From SHLQ01 sp964494395 (GTDB lineage: Bacteria > Actinomycetota > Acidimicrobiia > Acidimicrobiales > SHLQ01): 6,752 nt of DNA. The stretch is taken from assembly GCA_964494395.1 (NCBI GenBank), contig CAZBTI010000164.1, positions 1-6,752 of the forward strand, read 5' to 3'. Every line of letters starts with the position of its first letter. Position 1 is the stretch's first letter. The notes under the pieces were generated by a model. It searched no databases and was not told where the DNA came from. It saw only the letters and a program-made list of their open reading frames with translations. Below are positions 1 to 5,591 of this stretch, piece by piece. The translations under genes and the position numbers were made by a program.

Positions 1-33
1 TTAACCCCGCCCTTTGGTCGAAAGCGATGGCTG

Positions 34-459
34 CTAACGCGAGAACACTTGGCCGTCGTCGGCGAACGCCTTGAATTCGAGCGCGTTGCCGCTCGGGTCG
101 AGGAAGAACATCGTGTGCTGCTCGCCCGGCTGACCCTCGAAACGAATCTGTGGTTCGACGACGAAGGTCATGTCAGCGGCGAGCAGGCGGTCGCGCAACG
201 CCATCCAATCATCGACCTCGAGCAGCGCCCCAAAGTGGGGAACCGGCACATCTTCACCGTCGACCGGATTCGTCCCAGCAACACCATCGCCAGCTGATCG
301 TTCGACCTGATGGATCACGAGTTGGTGGCCGAACATGTCGAAGTCGACCCAGTGAGTATCCGACCGCCCCTCGGGTAATCCGAGCGTCTTGCCATAGAAC
401 GACCGAGTCTCGACCAGATCGGTAACGGGAATGGCAAGGTGAAATCGAGGACGCGTCAC
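34..459 (-). CDS. VOC-family (glyoxalase/extradiol dioxygenase-like) protein
   Basis: A 141-residue protein of the vicinal-oxygen-chelate fold, most like the COG3565 'predicted dioxygenase' group. Seen: two beta-alpha-beta-beta-beta modules. The first opens with FHLAIPV (residues 6-12) and FYGKTLGLPEGR; the second has PHFGALLEV (74-82), a GQPGEQ stretch, and FFLDPSGNALEFKAF near the C terminus. H7, H75 and E128 sit where this superfamily places its metal ligands, so a divalent-metal cytosolic enzyme is likely; the substrate cannot be read from sequence. Start: an open frame continues up to 573, but that extension runs through the inverted repeat at 496-538 and has no family similarity. The GTG at 459 begins directly before the conserved fold and gives the usual family length. 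A purine-rich GAGGGG lies 12 bases upstream, too far for a good ribosome site; the hexamer at 466-471 suggests a leaderless message. Divergent from the MFS gene. Family call is firm, function is not. Confidence 0.88.
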   Translation of the reverse strand: MTRPRFHLAIPVTDLVETRSFYGKTLGLPEGRSDTHWVDFDMFGHQLVIHQVERSAGDGVAGTNPVDGEDVPVPHFGALLEVDDWMALRDRLLAADMTFVVEPQIRFEGQPGEQHTMFFLDPSGNALEFKAFADDGQVFSR

Positions 460-465
460 CCAAAG

Positions 466-471
466 ACCATA
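466..471 (-). promoter_or_regulatory. Candidate -10 element (TATGGT) of the VOC gene, leaderless
   Basis: On the minus strand TATGGT lies exactly 6 bases before the GTG start, so a transcript would begin at the G of the start codon. It fits the TANNNT form of actinobacterial -10 elements. No well-placed -35 was seen. Supported mainly by the same placement at three other genes in the window. Confidence 0.5.
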
Positions 472-495
472 CCCCTCAGGATTTGTGAAGGATTC

Positions 496-538
496 TGACC
501 CTGTGAGGTGTGAAGATCCTTCACACCTCACAGGGTCA
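496..538. repeat. Perfect 20-bp-arm inverted repeat in divergent intergenic region
   Basis: Arms 496-515 (beginning TGACCCTGTGAGG) and 519-538 are exact reverse complements separated by three bases (ATC). The left flank adds TGTGAAGGAT at 484-493, which recurs as TGTGAAG at 509-515, a 25-base period, so the element looks like part of a larger modular repeat. If the neighbouring genes start where inferred, it is upstream of both promoters and is not in either message. This argues against an attenuator or ordinary terminator and leaves an operator for a large dimeric regulator or a copy of a dispersed REP-like/MITE-like palindrome. Nothing coding-like was seen in 460-606. Confidence 0.9.
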
Positions 539-594
539 CCTGCCGGCAATAGTGAAGGGCGCCACGAGAGCAATGAGATCGTCGGCGTCGTCGG

Positions 595-600
595 TAGTGT
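595..600 (+). promoter_or_regulatory. Candidate -10 element (TAGTGT) of the MFS gene, leaderless
   Basis: TAGTGT is 6 bases before the GTG at 607 and fits TANNNT; transcription would start on the GTG. Its first three bases are also the in-frame TAG that bars any earlier start for the MFS gene. No clear -35 is visible. Confidence 0.45.
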
Positions 601-606
601 CGTTTG

Positions 607-1794
607 GTGAAATCCGCGCAGGCACGGCTCGTAACGCCCAGGTTCGCCGTCATCACGCTTGCGGCGCTCGGCTACTTCGTTGCGTTCGCCATGTTGCTGC
701 CGACATTGCCTCGATACGTGTCTGGCACGTTGAATGGTTCGGCCACCGAGGTCGGCCTTGTCGTTGGCTCTTTCGGAATCTCGGCGGCGTTCGTTCGTCC
801 GCTACTCGGCCGACTGGGTGATGTCTACGGTCGGCGCATTTTGCTCGTGTCCGGATCGTTTATCTCCGGAGCGATGGCGTTGCTTTACCCGGTGTGGGAG
901 TCCATCCCGATCCTCATCGGGCTTCGACTCATCACCGGAGTGGGAGAGAGCGGAGCGTTCGTTGGCGCAGCGACGGCAATCCAAGACCTCGCCCCCGACG
1001 ACCGGCGCGGCGAGGCGGCGAGTTACTTCAGTCTCGCAATCTATGTGGGTCTCGGAGTCGGACCATTCCTTGGCGAGTGGCTCTTCTCCAACTTCGACTT
1101 CGTCGCAGTCGTGCAAGCCAGCTTTGCTATCTCTGTGCTCAGCGCTGCCCTCGCGTTCGCGGTCCCAGCGAAGGCGCCCATCGTCGACAGGCCGTCGACG
1201 AGTGGGCAGACGCGATCGTTCCTTCATCCGGCTGCGGTGATCCCCGGGCTGTCTTTCACCGCCTCTCTGCTCGGCGTGGTCGGGTTCTCGACGTTCATTG
1301 CGATCTACGTCGACGATCTCACCAACGGCGAGTCGAACTCGGCCTTCGTGTTTGCTGCCTATGCCGCAGTGGTGGTCTTCCTCCGCCTCTTCTTCGCAAC
1401 CGCCCCCGATCGAATCGGTGCTCGACGTGGCACGATCCTCGCGCTCGGCTTGATCGCTGCGGGCCTGCTGATCATTGCTGCCTGGGCATCCCTGATCGGG
1501 GTATATGTGGGGGCGCTCGTCCTTGCCGTCGGTGTTGCCTTCAACTACCCGGCGCTCTTCCTCTTTGTGATGAGCGGCACCGAACCGCATGAACGCAGCC
1601 ACTCGGTTGCGAGCTTCGGGTTCTTCTTCGACATCGCCAGCGCCTTGGGAGCGCCGCTGCTCGGCATCGTCGTCGATTTCACGAACAGCGAACGCCCCGC
1701 ATTCGTGGTGGGCGCGCTCGCCTCGCTGATCGGCCTGATAGGACTGCGGTTCCTCGGGGACCCGAATAGCAACCCAGTCGCCGAATCGCCTTAA
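607..1794 (+). CDS. MFS transporter
   Basis: A 395-residue inner-membrane secondary transporter of the major facilitator superfamily, length typical for a 12-helix member. Seen: about twelve hydrophobic segments. Motif A, GRLGDVYGRR, is at residues 68-77 in the loop between helices 2 and 3. A helix-4 arginine (R107) is followed by a glycine-rich GVGESGAF stretch, then PDDRRGEA (130-137). DRIGARRG (268-275) is the second-half echo of motif A. A hydrophilic central loop (about 190-205) splits the two halves. Start: an in-frame TAG at 595 leaves TTG 604 or GTG 607; there is no Shine-Dalgarno, and only GTG 607 has a TANNNT hexamer at -12 to -7, so I prefer it. The MBL hydrolase gene begins 9 bases after the stop, suggesting joint expression. 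Drug or metabolite efflux is plausible for this kind of MFS protein, but substrate and direction are unknown. Confidence 0.92.
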   Translation: MKSAQARLVTPRFAVITLAALGYFVAFAMLLPTLPRYVSGTLNGSATEVGLVVGSFGISAAFVRPLLGRLGDVYGRRILLVSGSFISGAMALLYPVWESIPILIGLRLITGVGESGAFVGAATAIQDLAPDDRRGEAASYFSLAIYVGLGVGPFLGEWLFSNFDFVAVVQASFAISVLSAALAFAVPAKAPIVDRPSTSGQTRSFLHPAAVIPGLSFTASLLGVVGFSTFIAIYVDDLTNGESNSAFVFAAYAAVVVFLRLFFATAPDRIGARRGTILALGLIAAGLLIIAAWASLIGVYVGALVLAVGVAFNYPALFLFVMSGTEPHERSHSVASFGFFFDIASALGAPLLGIVVDFTNSERPAFVVGALASLIGLIGLRFLGDPNSNPVAESP

Positions 1795-1797
1795 CCT
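1792..1797 (+). promoter_or_regulatory. Candidate internal -10 element (TAACCT) of the MBL gene
   Basis: TAACCT is 6 bases before the ATG at 1804 and fits TANNNT. Its first three bases are the TAA stop codon of the MFS gene. If active, it would give the hydrolase its own leaderless transcript in addition to read-through from the MFS promoter. Confidence 0.4.
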
Positions 1798-1803
1798 CTC
1801 CAC

Positions 1804-2718
1804 ATGAGCGCACAGGTCATCAGCTGGGGAGACGACGAGCGGAAGTTGACCGATCGGGTCAGCGTCCTCGTGGGTGAAAATAGCGGCTCATACCCGAGCG
1901 GAAACTCGGTTCTTGTTCGAGGCGACTCGGAAACGATCCTGATCGACCCGTCCCTCACCGTTCGCAAGCGCAGTGGTGCTCCATTGGTGGTCGACGCGAT
2001 CATCAATTCGCACGGTCACGAAGACCACATGACCGGCAATGGGCTGTTCACCGATGCCCGGCTGCACATTCACGATGGCGACCTTCAAGCAGCCCAAAGT
2101 CTCGACGGCTTAATGGAAATCTTCGGTTTCCCTGAACACATGGAGGCCGAACAGCGCATCTACTTCGAAGAAGAAATGCACTACTCGCCGAGGCCCGACG
2201 CACACGGGTTCGGCGATGGTCATATCTTCGACCTCGGTTCGCTGAACGTCACCGCCATGCACCTGCCGGGACACACCCGAGGACACAGTGGTTTCCACAT
2301 CGATGGGGGAGTGTTCTTCCTTTCCGACATCGATCTCACCGGTTTTGGCCCGTACTACGGTGACGTGTGGAGCGACCTTGATCAGTTCGAGCAAAGCCTG
2401 GTCGACGTCCGGGAGGTCGAAGCCGAGTACTACGTCACCTTCCACCAGAAGGGAATCATCGAAGGGCGCAAGCTCTTCCTCGAGATGCTCGACAAATTCC
2501 ATAGCGTCATAGGTCGCCGGCACTCGGAGATGCTCGAGTTTCTCGCCGAACCGCACACCATCGCCGAGATGGCCGAACGACGCTTCGTGTATCGACCCCA
2601 TGTCGAACTTCCATTTGTGGAGACGGTCGAGACGCGAACTGCCGAACTGCACATCGCTCGAATGCTTGAGCGAGGGGAAGCGAAAGAGGTCGACCCCGGC
2701 CGGTATCGAGTCGGCTAG
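1804..2718 (+). CDS. MBL-fold metallohydrolase with C-terminal winged-helix-like tail
   Basis: A 304-residue cytosolic metallo-beta-lactamase-fold hydrolase; no signal peptide. The full binuclear metal site is present: H70-x-H72-x-D74-H75, H157 in PGHTRGHSG, D175 in LSDID, and H214 in TFHQKG. The catalytic domain ends near residue 235. Residues about 239-304, with an LEFLAEPHTIAEMAER helix pair and an ending HIARMLERGEAKEVDPGRYRV, resemble the small winged-helix domain found at the end of hydroxyacylglutathione-hydrolase-like and LACTB2-like MBL proteins. Such enzymes cleave thioesters, lactones, phosphoesters or RNA; the sequence does not decide among them. The gene starts 9 bases after the MFS transporter, with no Shine-Dalgarno; the upstream CCTCTCC is pyrimidine-rich. 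Co-expression suggests a paired detoxification or metabolite-handling role, which is an inference. Fold and active site are certain; the substrate is not. Confidence 0.92.
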   Translation: MSAQVISWGDDERKLTDRVSVLVGENSGSYPSGNSVLVRGDSETILIDPSLTVRKRSGAPLVVDAIINSHGHEDHMTGNGLFTDARLHIHDGDLQAAQSLDGLMEIFGFPEHMEAEQRIYFEEEMHYSPRPDAHGFGDGHIFDLGSLNVTAMHLPGHTRGHSGFHIDGGVFFLSDIDLTGFGPYYGDVWSDLDQFEQSLVDVREVEAEYYVTFHQKGIIEGRKLFLEMLDKFHSVIGRRHSEMLEFLAEPHTIAEMAERRFVYRPHVELPFVETVETRTAELHIARMLERGEAKEVDPGRYRVG

Positions 2719-2870
2719 CTGGGCCGATGACTTCGTGGTCTAGCTCTTGTGCCAGATTTGCCTCGACCGGAAATGACGATGCTCATTGATTCCTCGAAAG
2801 ACTCGCGAATATGAAGCGACGCCCAATTGCTTCCGTTGTGGCCGACTAGTCGCGTGTATCGTCCGATTGT
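2719..2870. other. Non-coding gap between convergent genes
   Basis: 152 bases separate the MBL gene and the Lrp-type gene, which face each other. I see no gene and no strong intrinsic terminator. Weak structures only: TCGGC/GCCGA arms at 2711-2715 and 2723-2727 overlapping the MBL stop, AATGA/TCATT at 2772-2776 and 2783-2787, and a 10-bp palindrome CGACTAGTCG at 2843-2852. None is followed by a T-run. Any of these may be chance. Confidence 0.6.
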
Positions 2871-3341
2871 CTACGACGCCTGCAGGTCGAGCACTGTGGT
2901 GTCGGTGACGTTGCGGATCGCAAAGTTGCTCCGCACTCGGGTAACGCCCGGAAGCACCGCGATCGATTCGCGGTGAATCGTCTCGTAGTCGGCAACGTCC
3001 TTGCAGGTGACATGGACGAGGTAGTCAGCCATACCGGCCATGAGATGACAACTCTGAATGTGGGCTACCTCGAGCACTGCTGCTTCAAACTCATCGAGGA
3101 GTTCTTCGCGTTGGCTCTCAAGGGAAATCTCGACGAAGACCGAAACGCCTCGCCCGACAAGATCTCGATTGACCATCGCCGCGTAGCGCTCGATGACCCC
3201 CTCGGTTTCGAGGCGTCGCACCCGGCGGTGGCAGGCAGAAGCGGAGAGTCCGATCCGCTCGGCGAGGTCCGCGTTTGTAACCCGGCCATCCTCCTGAAGA
3301 GCATCGATAATCGAATGATCTATTGCATCGAGATCAACCAT
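2871..3341 (-). CDS. aldR: Lrp/AsnC-family transcriptional regulator, AldR-like
   Basis: A 156-residue feast/famine DNA-binding regulator, normal length for the family. Seen: the Lrp opening LDAIDHSIIDALQEDGR, a helix-turn-helix at about 21-48 (DLAERIGLSASACHRRVRRL), a linker, then the RAM effector-binding domain (about 65-145) with the family's G-x-x-D-Y signature at G102-D106-Y107. Family members form dimers to octamers and respond to amino acids. It is divergent from alanine dehydrogenase with 146 bases between starts. This matches the mycobacterial aldR-ald arrangement, so alanine-responsive control of ald and probable autoregulation are inferred; whether alanine activates or relieves repression cannot be read here. 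The symbol rests on context as much as on sequence. The ATG at 3341 has no Shine-Dalgarno but has TAGAAT at -12 to -7, pointing to a leaderless message. Confidence 0.93.
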   Translation of the reverse strand: MVDLDAIDHSIIDALQEDGRVTNADLAERIGLSASACHRRVRRLETEGVIERYAAMVNRDLVGRGVSVFVEISLESQREELLDEFEAAVLEVAHIQSCHLMAGMADYLVHVTCKDVADYETIHRESIAVLPGVTRVRSNFAIRNVTDTTVLDLQAS

Positions 3342-3347
3342 TCGAAG

Positions 3348-3353
3348 ATTCTA
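3348..3353 (-). promoter_or_regulatory. Candidate -10 element (TAGAAT) of the Lrp-type gene, leaderless
   Basis: On the minus strand TAGAAT ends 6 bases before the ATG at 3341, so transcription would begin on the A of the start codon. It is the closest of the four leaderless candidates to TATAAT. The AAATT array at 3358-3384 covers where its -35 would be, which suits autorepression. Confidence 0.55.
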
Positions 3354-3357
3354 CGAC

Positions 3358-3384
3358 AAATTGCGCAAATTTATGAAATTTCGT
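3358..3384. promoter_or_regulatory. Candidate Lrp/AldR operator: three AAATT tracts in 9-bp register
   Basis: Three consecutive 9-base units begin at 3358, 3367 and 3376, reading AAATTGCGC, AAATTTATG and AAATTTCGT. The first junction contains the palindrome TTGCGCAA (3361-3368). GCAAAT at 3365-3370 has an inverted partner ATTTGC at 3411-3416. Lrp-family proteins bind AT-rich, partly palindromic, often phased sites between themselves and a divergent target. The array covers about -17 to -43 from the inferred start of the regulator transcript and lies 104-130 bases before the ald ATG. Binding is inferred. Confidence 0.5.
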
Positions 3385-3449
3385 CGCGTCGGAGTACGAT
3401 TCGACGCCAGATTTGCAACACATCTGCGAAGTAAACCTCCGTACTGTGG

Positions 3450-3463
3450 GTTCTACCTAGAAC
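3450..3463. promoter_or_regulatory. Inverted repeat GTTCTA-CC-TAGAAC in the ald upstream region
   Basis: Six-base perfect arms with a two-base spacer, ending 10 bases before the ald ribosome binding site. A TANNNT hexamer, TACTGT, at 3442-3447 could be the ald -10; the repeat would then cover the transcription start, a repressor-like position. No convincing -35 supports that promoter. It could also be a second binding site for the divergent regulator or chance. Confidence 0.3.
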
Positions 3464-3473
3464 AACTCAACGA

Positions 3474-3480
3474 AGAGAGG
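3474..3480 (+). promoter_or_regulatory. Ribosome binding site of ald (AGAGAGG)
   Basis: Purine-rich AGAGAGG ends 7 bases before the ATG at 3488, with a second GGAG immediately before the ATG. This fixes the start and contrasts with the Shine-Dalgarno-less genes to the left. Confidence 0.7.
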
Positions 3481-3487
3481 TGCGGAG

Positions 3488-4615
3488 ATGCGAATCGGAC
3501 TGCCCAAGGAAATCAAGAACCACGAGATGCGAGTTGGGCTGACCCCCGACAGTGTCTTTGAACTCACCCGTCGCGGCCACTCCGTCCTCGTCGAGACCCA
3601 GGCCGGCATCGGTATCGGTGCCGACGATGACACGTACAAAGCTGTCGGAGCCGAGATCGCCCCGGACGCTGCATCGGTCTTCGATGCGACCGAGATGATC
3701 GTCAAGGTCAAAGAACCTCTGGCCGTCGAGCGTGCAATGCTCCGCGAAAACCACACGCTGTTCACCTATCTGCACTTGGCGCCCGACGCTGAGCAGACCA
3801 CCGATCTCATCAACAGCGGTGCCACGTGTATTGCCTACGAGACGGTGACGGACGACAACGGCGGCCTCCCCCTCTTGGCCCCGATGTCGAAGGTCGCTGG
3901 TCGTATGTCTATCCAAGCCGCAGCGAACTATCTCCAACAGCCAAACGGTGGATCGGGCAAGCTCATCGGTGGCGTACCCGGCGTGGCCCCAGCGAAGATC
4001 GTCGTCATCGGCGGCGGTGTTGTTGGACAACACGCCGCAGAGATGGCGGTTGGCCTCGGTGGCGACGTGACCATCCTCGATCGCAACAACGATGTCCTCG
4101 ACCACGTTTCAGCTCGTTGGGGTGCCTCGGTCAAGACCCTCTACTCGACCAGCGCGGCACTCGAAGCTGAGGTCGCAGCAGCCGATGTTGTCGTCGGCGC
4201 AGTGCTCGTCAAGGGAGACACGGCACCGAAGCTTGTGACCGCTGAAATGGTCGCGGGCATGCGGGCTGGTTCGGTCCTCGTCGATGTCGCCATCGATCAG
4301 GGCGGAGCGTTCGAAACTTCACACGCCACCACCCACGCCGACCCGGTCTATGTCGTCGATGGTGTCGTGCACTACGCCGTGGCCAACATGCCAGGCGCAG
4401 TTCCGCTCACCTCGACCTATGCGTTGAACAACGCAACGCTGCCCTTCACTTTGGCACTTGCCGACCTGGGGCCAAAGGCAGCCATGCTCGCGATGCCTCA
4501 CTTGCGCAACGGACTCAACGTCAGCGCTGGCAAGATCACCGAACCTCACGTGGCCGAAGCGCTCGGATACGACTTCGTCGAAGCCGGCGATGCCGTTGCC
4601 AAGCTTGTTGCTTAG
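3488..4615 (+). CDS. ald: Alanine dehydrogenase
   Basis: A 375-residue cytosolic NAD-dependent L-alanine dehydrogenase (L-alanine + NAD+ + H2O to pyruvate + NH4+ + NADH), full length. Seen: MRIGLPKEIKNHEMR opens the substrate domain. R15, K75, H96 and D270 occupy the positions known for pyruvate binding and catalysis in the Mycobacterium tuberculosis enzyme, with identical numbering. The Rossmann motif GGGVVG is at 175-180, with the ribose-binding acidic residue D198 at the end of the following beta strand (VTILD). NMPGAVPLTST (300-310) is a further family hallmark. Nothing is missing or truncated. A good ribosome site precedes the ATG. The divergent Lrp/AsnC gene is the expected regulator. 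Role: alanine use as carbon and nitrogen source, or reductive amination of pyruvate to reoxidise NADH under low oxygen, as known in mycobacteria; which applies here is not visible. The APH-like gene converges from the other side. Confidence 0.98.
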   Translation: MRIGLPKEIKNHEMRVGLTPDSVFELTRRGHSVLVETQAGIGIGADDDTYKAVGAEIAPDAASVFDATEMIVKVKEPLAVERAMLRENHTLFTYLHLAPDAEQTTDLINSGATCIAYETVTDDNGGLPLLAPMSKVAGRMSIQAAANYLQQPNGGSGKLIGGVPGVAPAKIVVIGGGVVGQHAAEMAVGLGGDVTILDRNNDVLDHVSARWGASVKTLYSTSAALEAEVAAADVVVGAVLVKGDTAPKLVTAEMVAGMRAGSVLVDVAIDQGGAFETSHATTHADPVYVVDGVVHYAVANMPGAVPLTSTYALNNATLPFTLALADLGPKAAMLAMPHLRNGLNVSAGKITEPHVAEALGYDFVEAGDAVAKLVA

Positions 4616-4616
4616 C

Positions 4617-4642
4617 AATCGGTGAACACCTCGTACGATTTT
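4617..4642 (+). terminator. Weak candidate terminator after ald
   Basis: Arms AATCG (4617-4621) and CGATT (4636-4640) flank a 14-base loop that itself contains CACC able to pair poorly with GGTG; a short T-run (TTTT at 4639-4642) follows. The stem is short and AT-containing, so this is only a weak candidate in the 28-base gap between convergent genes. Confidence 0.2.
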
Positions 4643-4677
4643 GCTAGACCGTTCCAATCACGTTCTTCATCGTACGA
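4631..4677. repeat. TCGTACGAT / ATCGTACGA inverted repeat at the convergent gene ends
   Basis: Nine-base perfect arms at 4631-4639 and 4669-4677 with a 29-base interval. Because the core CGTACG is palindromic, the two copies of TCGTACGA are also direct repeats. One copy is in the ald/APH-like gap and the other is in the last codons of the APH-like gene. It could be a hairpin, a paired binding site or coincidence. Confidence 0.4.
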
Positions 4678-5558
4678 ATGGCCATCCTGCGCATAGCCGG
4701 ATCGTCTGATGAGTTCTCGAGGACCGCTGTGCTGTGTGCGAGCGCCCACGCCCGGGCGCGATCCCACGTATGAATGTCGATGCTCCGGCCAGCCACAGCC
4801 GATCGCTGGCGAAAGGAGTTCCGGTCGTCGGCATTGTCGAGGACCATCCACGCAATCATGAGGTCAGAGGCAGGATCTCCCGACGTGATATCTCCAAAGT
4901 CGAGCACCCCACTGAGCAACCCTGCAAAGACCAGGATGTTCATTGGGTGAAAATCGCCATGTAGCCACACCGGTTCCCCGCTCCAAGGCTCCGTAGCGGA
5001 GAGCTCGGCCCACAACCGAAGAACGACATCTACGTCGATGCCTATCTCGGAAAAGAGCGTTGCAAGGTTGCCAATTCGCTCGATGATCACCTCGGACAGG
5101 TCGGCGAGAGGCACGCCTCGGTACGGGTTGTCGGGGGCGTTGGTTGGCGCGGGTTTGTGTAGCTCGTTCAGAAAGGTGGTCAGCTCGTCGATCAGGGACT
5201 CGGTCGACAGTTCAGGTGCGTGAGCAAGGGGAACGCCGTGGATCCATGGGACCACGCTCCAGTGCCACGGGAACCCAAAGGCGGGAACGCCAGCGTGAAT
5301 TGGTGCAGGAATGGCGATCGATATCTCCTCGGCCAACTCGGGCAACCATCGCTGCTCGTGTTCGACCAGCGGAGCCCCTTCTTTTCGGCGAGGCAAACGA
5401 ACAGCATGGTCATCACCGACTCGGTGTATCTCGTTGTCCCAACCAGCAGCGACGAACTCGATCGGCAGCCCCGCGAGGTCGGGGACGAACTCTTTCAGGA
5501 GCGAGTCGATCAGGTCGTGGCTGATCTTGATGTCGGATGCTGGTTTGGTCGACGACAC
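4644..5558 (-). CDS. Aminoglycoside phosphotransferase (APH)-fold kinase
   Basis: A 304-residue cytosolic ATP-dependent small-molecule kinase of the APH/choline-kinase fold (COG3173-like). Seen: an N-lobe with AAGWDNEIHRVG (37-48) and AVRLPRR, where R54 stands in the place of the usual ATP-anchoring lysine. E68 lies in the next helix, and FPWHWSVVPW (96-105) is the hinge. The C-lobe has the catalytic loop HGDFHPMN (200-207; D202, N207) and the metal-binding DFGD (220-223) followed by TSGDPASDL. All catalytic residues except the lysine are present. Start: GTG 5558 is preceded by AGGAGG with a 6-base spacing; the longer frame from TTG 5576 would put that ribosome site inside the gene. It follows the selD stop after 33 bases on the same strand, so it is probably co-transcribed. 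Many chromosomal members of this family phosphorylate metabolites and not drugs; antibiotic resistance should not be assumed. Substrate unknown. Confidence 0.9.
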   Translation of the reverse strand: MSSTKPASDIKISHDLIDSLLKEFVPDLAGLPIEFVAAGWDNEIHRVGDDHAVRLPRRKEGAPLVEHEQRWLPELAEEISIAIPAPIHAGVPAFGFPWHWSVVPWIHGVPLAHAPELSTESLIDELTTFLNELHKPAPTNAPDNPYRGVPLADLSEVIIERIGNLATLFSEIGIDVDVVLRLWAELSATEPWSGEPVWLHGDFHPMNILVFAGLLSGVLDFGDITSGDPASDLMIAWMVLDNADDRNSFRQRSAVAGRSIDIHTWDRARAWALAHSTAVLENSSDDPAMRRMAIRTMKNVIGTV

Positions 5559-5564
5559 GGCGTT

Positions 5565-5570
5565 CCTCCT
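5565..5570 (-). promoter_or_regulatory. Ribosome binding site of the APH-like gene (AGGAGG)
   Basis: A consensus AGGAGG on the minus strand, 6 bases before GTG 5558 and inside the 33-base gap after selD. It decides the start in favour of GTG 5558 over TTG 5576 and shows that this host does use strong Shine-Dalgarno sites inside operons. Confidence 0.85.
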
Positions 5571-5591
5571 AGACAAGAGAATATGCCGTCG

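Noticed and set aside
496..538. The long palindrome as an intrinsic terminator
   Set aside because: It lies between the 5' ends of divergent genes, neither arm is followed by a T-run, and neither inferred transcript includes it.
460..573. N-terminal extension of the VOC protein to an ATG at 573
   Set aside because: The extra 38 residues translate the inverted repeat and have no family similarity; the GTG at 459 gives the normal family length and has a -10-like hexamer.
802..1803. A 333-codon open frame on the minus strand opposite the MFS gene
   Set aside because: Its product is almost entirely charged and polar, as expected from the complement of a hydrophobic membrane-protein gene; no domain is recognisable and the plus-strand protein is clearly real.
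2110..2652. A 180-codon minus-strand open frame inside the MBL gene
   Set aside because: Antisense shadow in a high-GC gene; no family features, no ribosome site, and the sense strand carries the full MBL active site.
2843..2852. Palindrome CGACTAGTCG near the 3' end of the Lrp-type gene
   Set aside because: Ten-base palindromes arise by chance in sequence of this length; no second copy or supporting context was seen.
3467..4105. A 212-codon minus-strand open frame opposite ald
   Set aside because: Shadow of the well-conserved Ald reading frame; no recognisable domain.
4644..5558. Reading the APH-like gene as an antibiotic-resistance gene
   Set aside because: The fold is shared by many metabolic kinases; there is no mobile element, integron or other resistance context, and the sequence does not match a resistance enzyme that I recognise.
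5559..5576. TTG at 5576 as the APH-like start
   Set aside because: It would place the consensus AGGAGG inside the coding region; the GTG at 5558 has ideal spacing from it.
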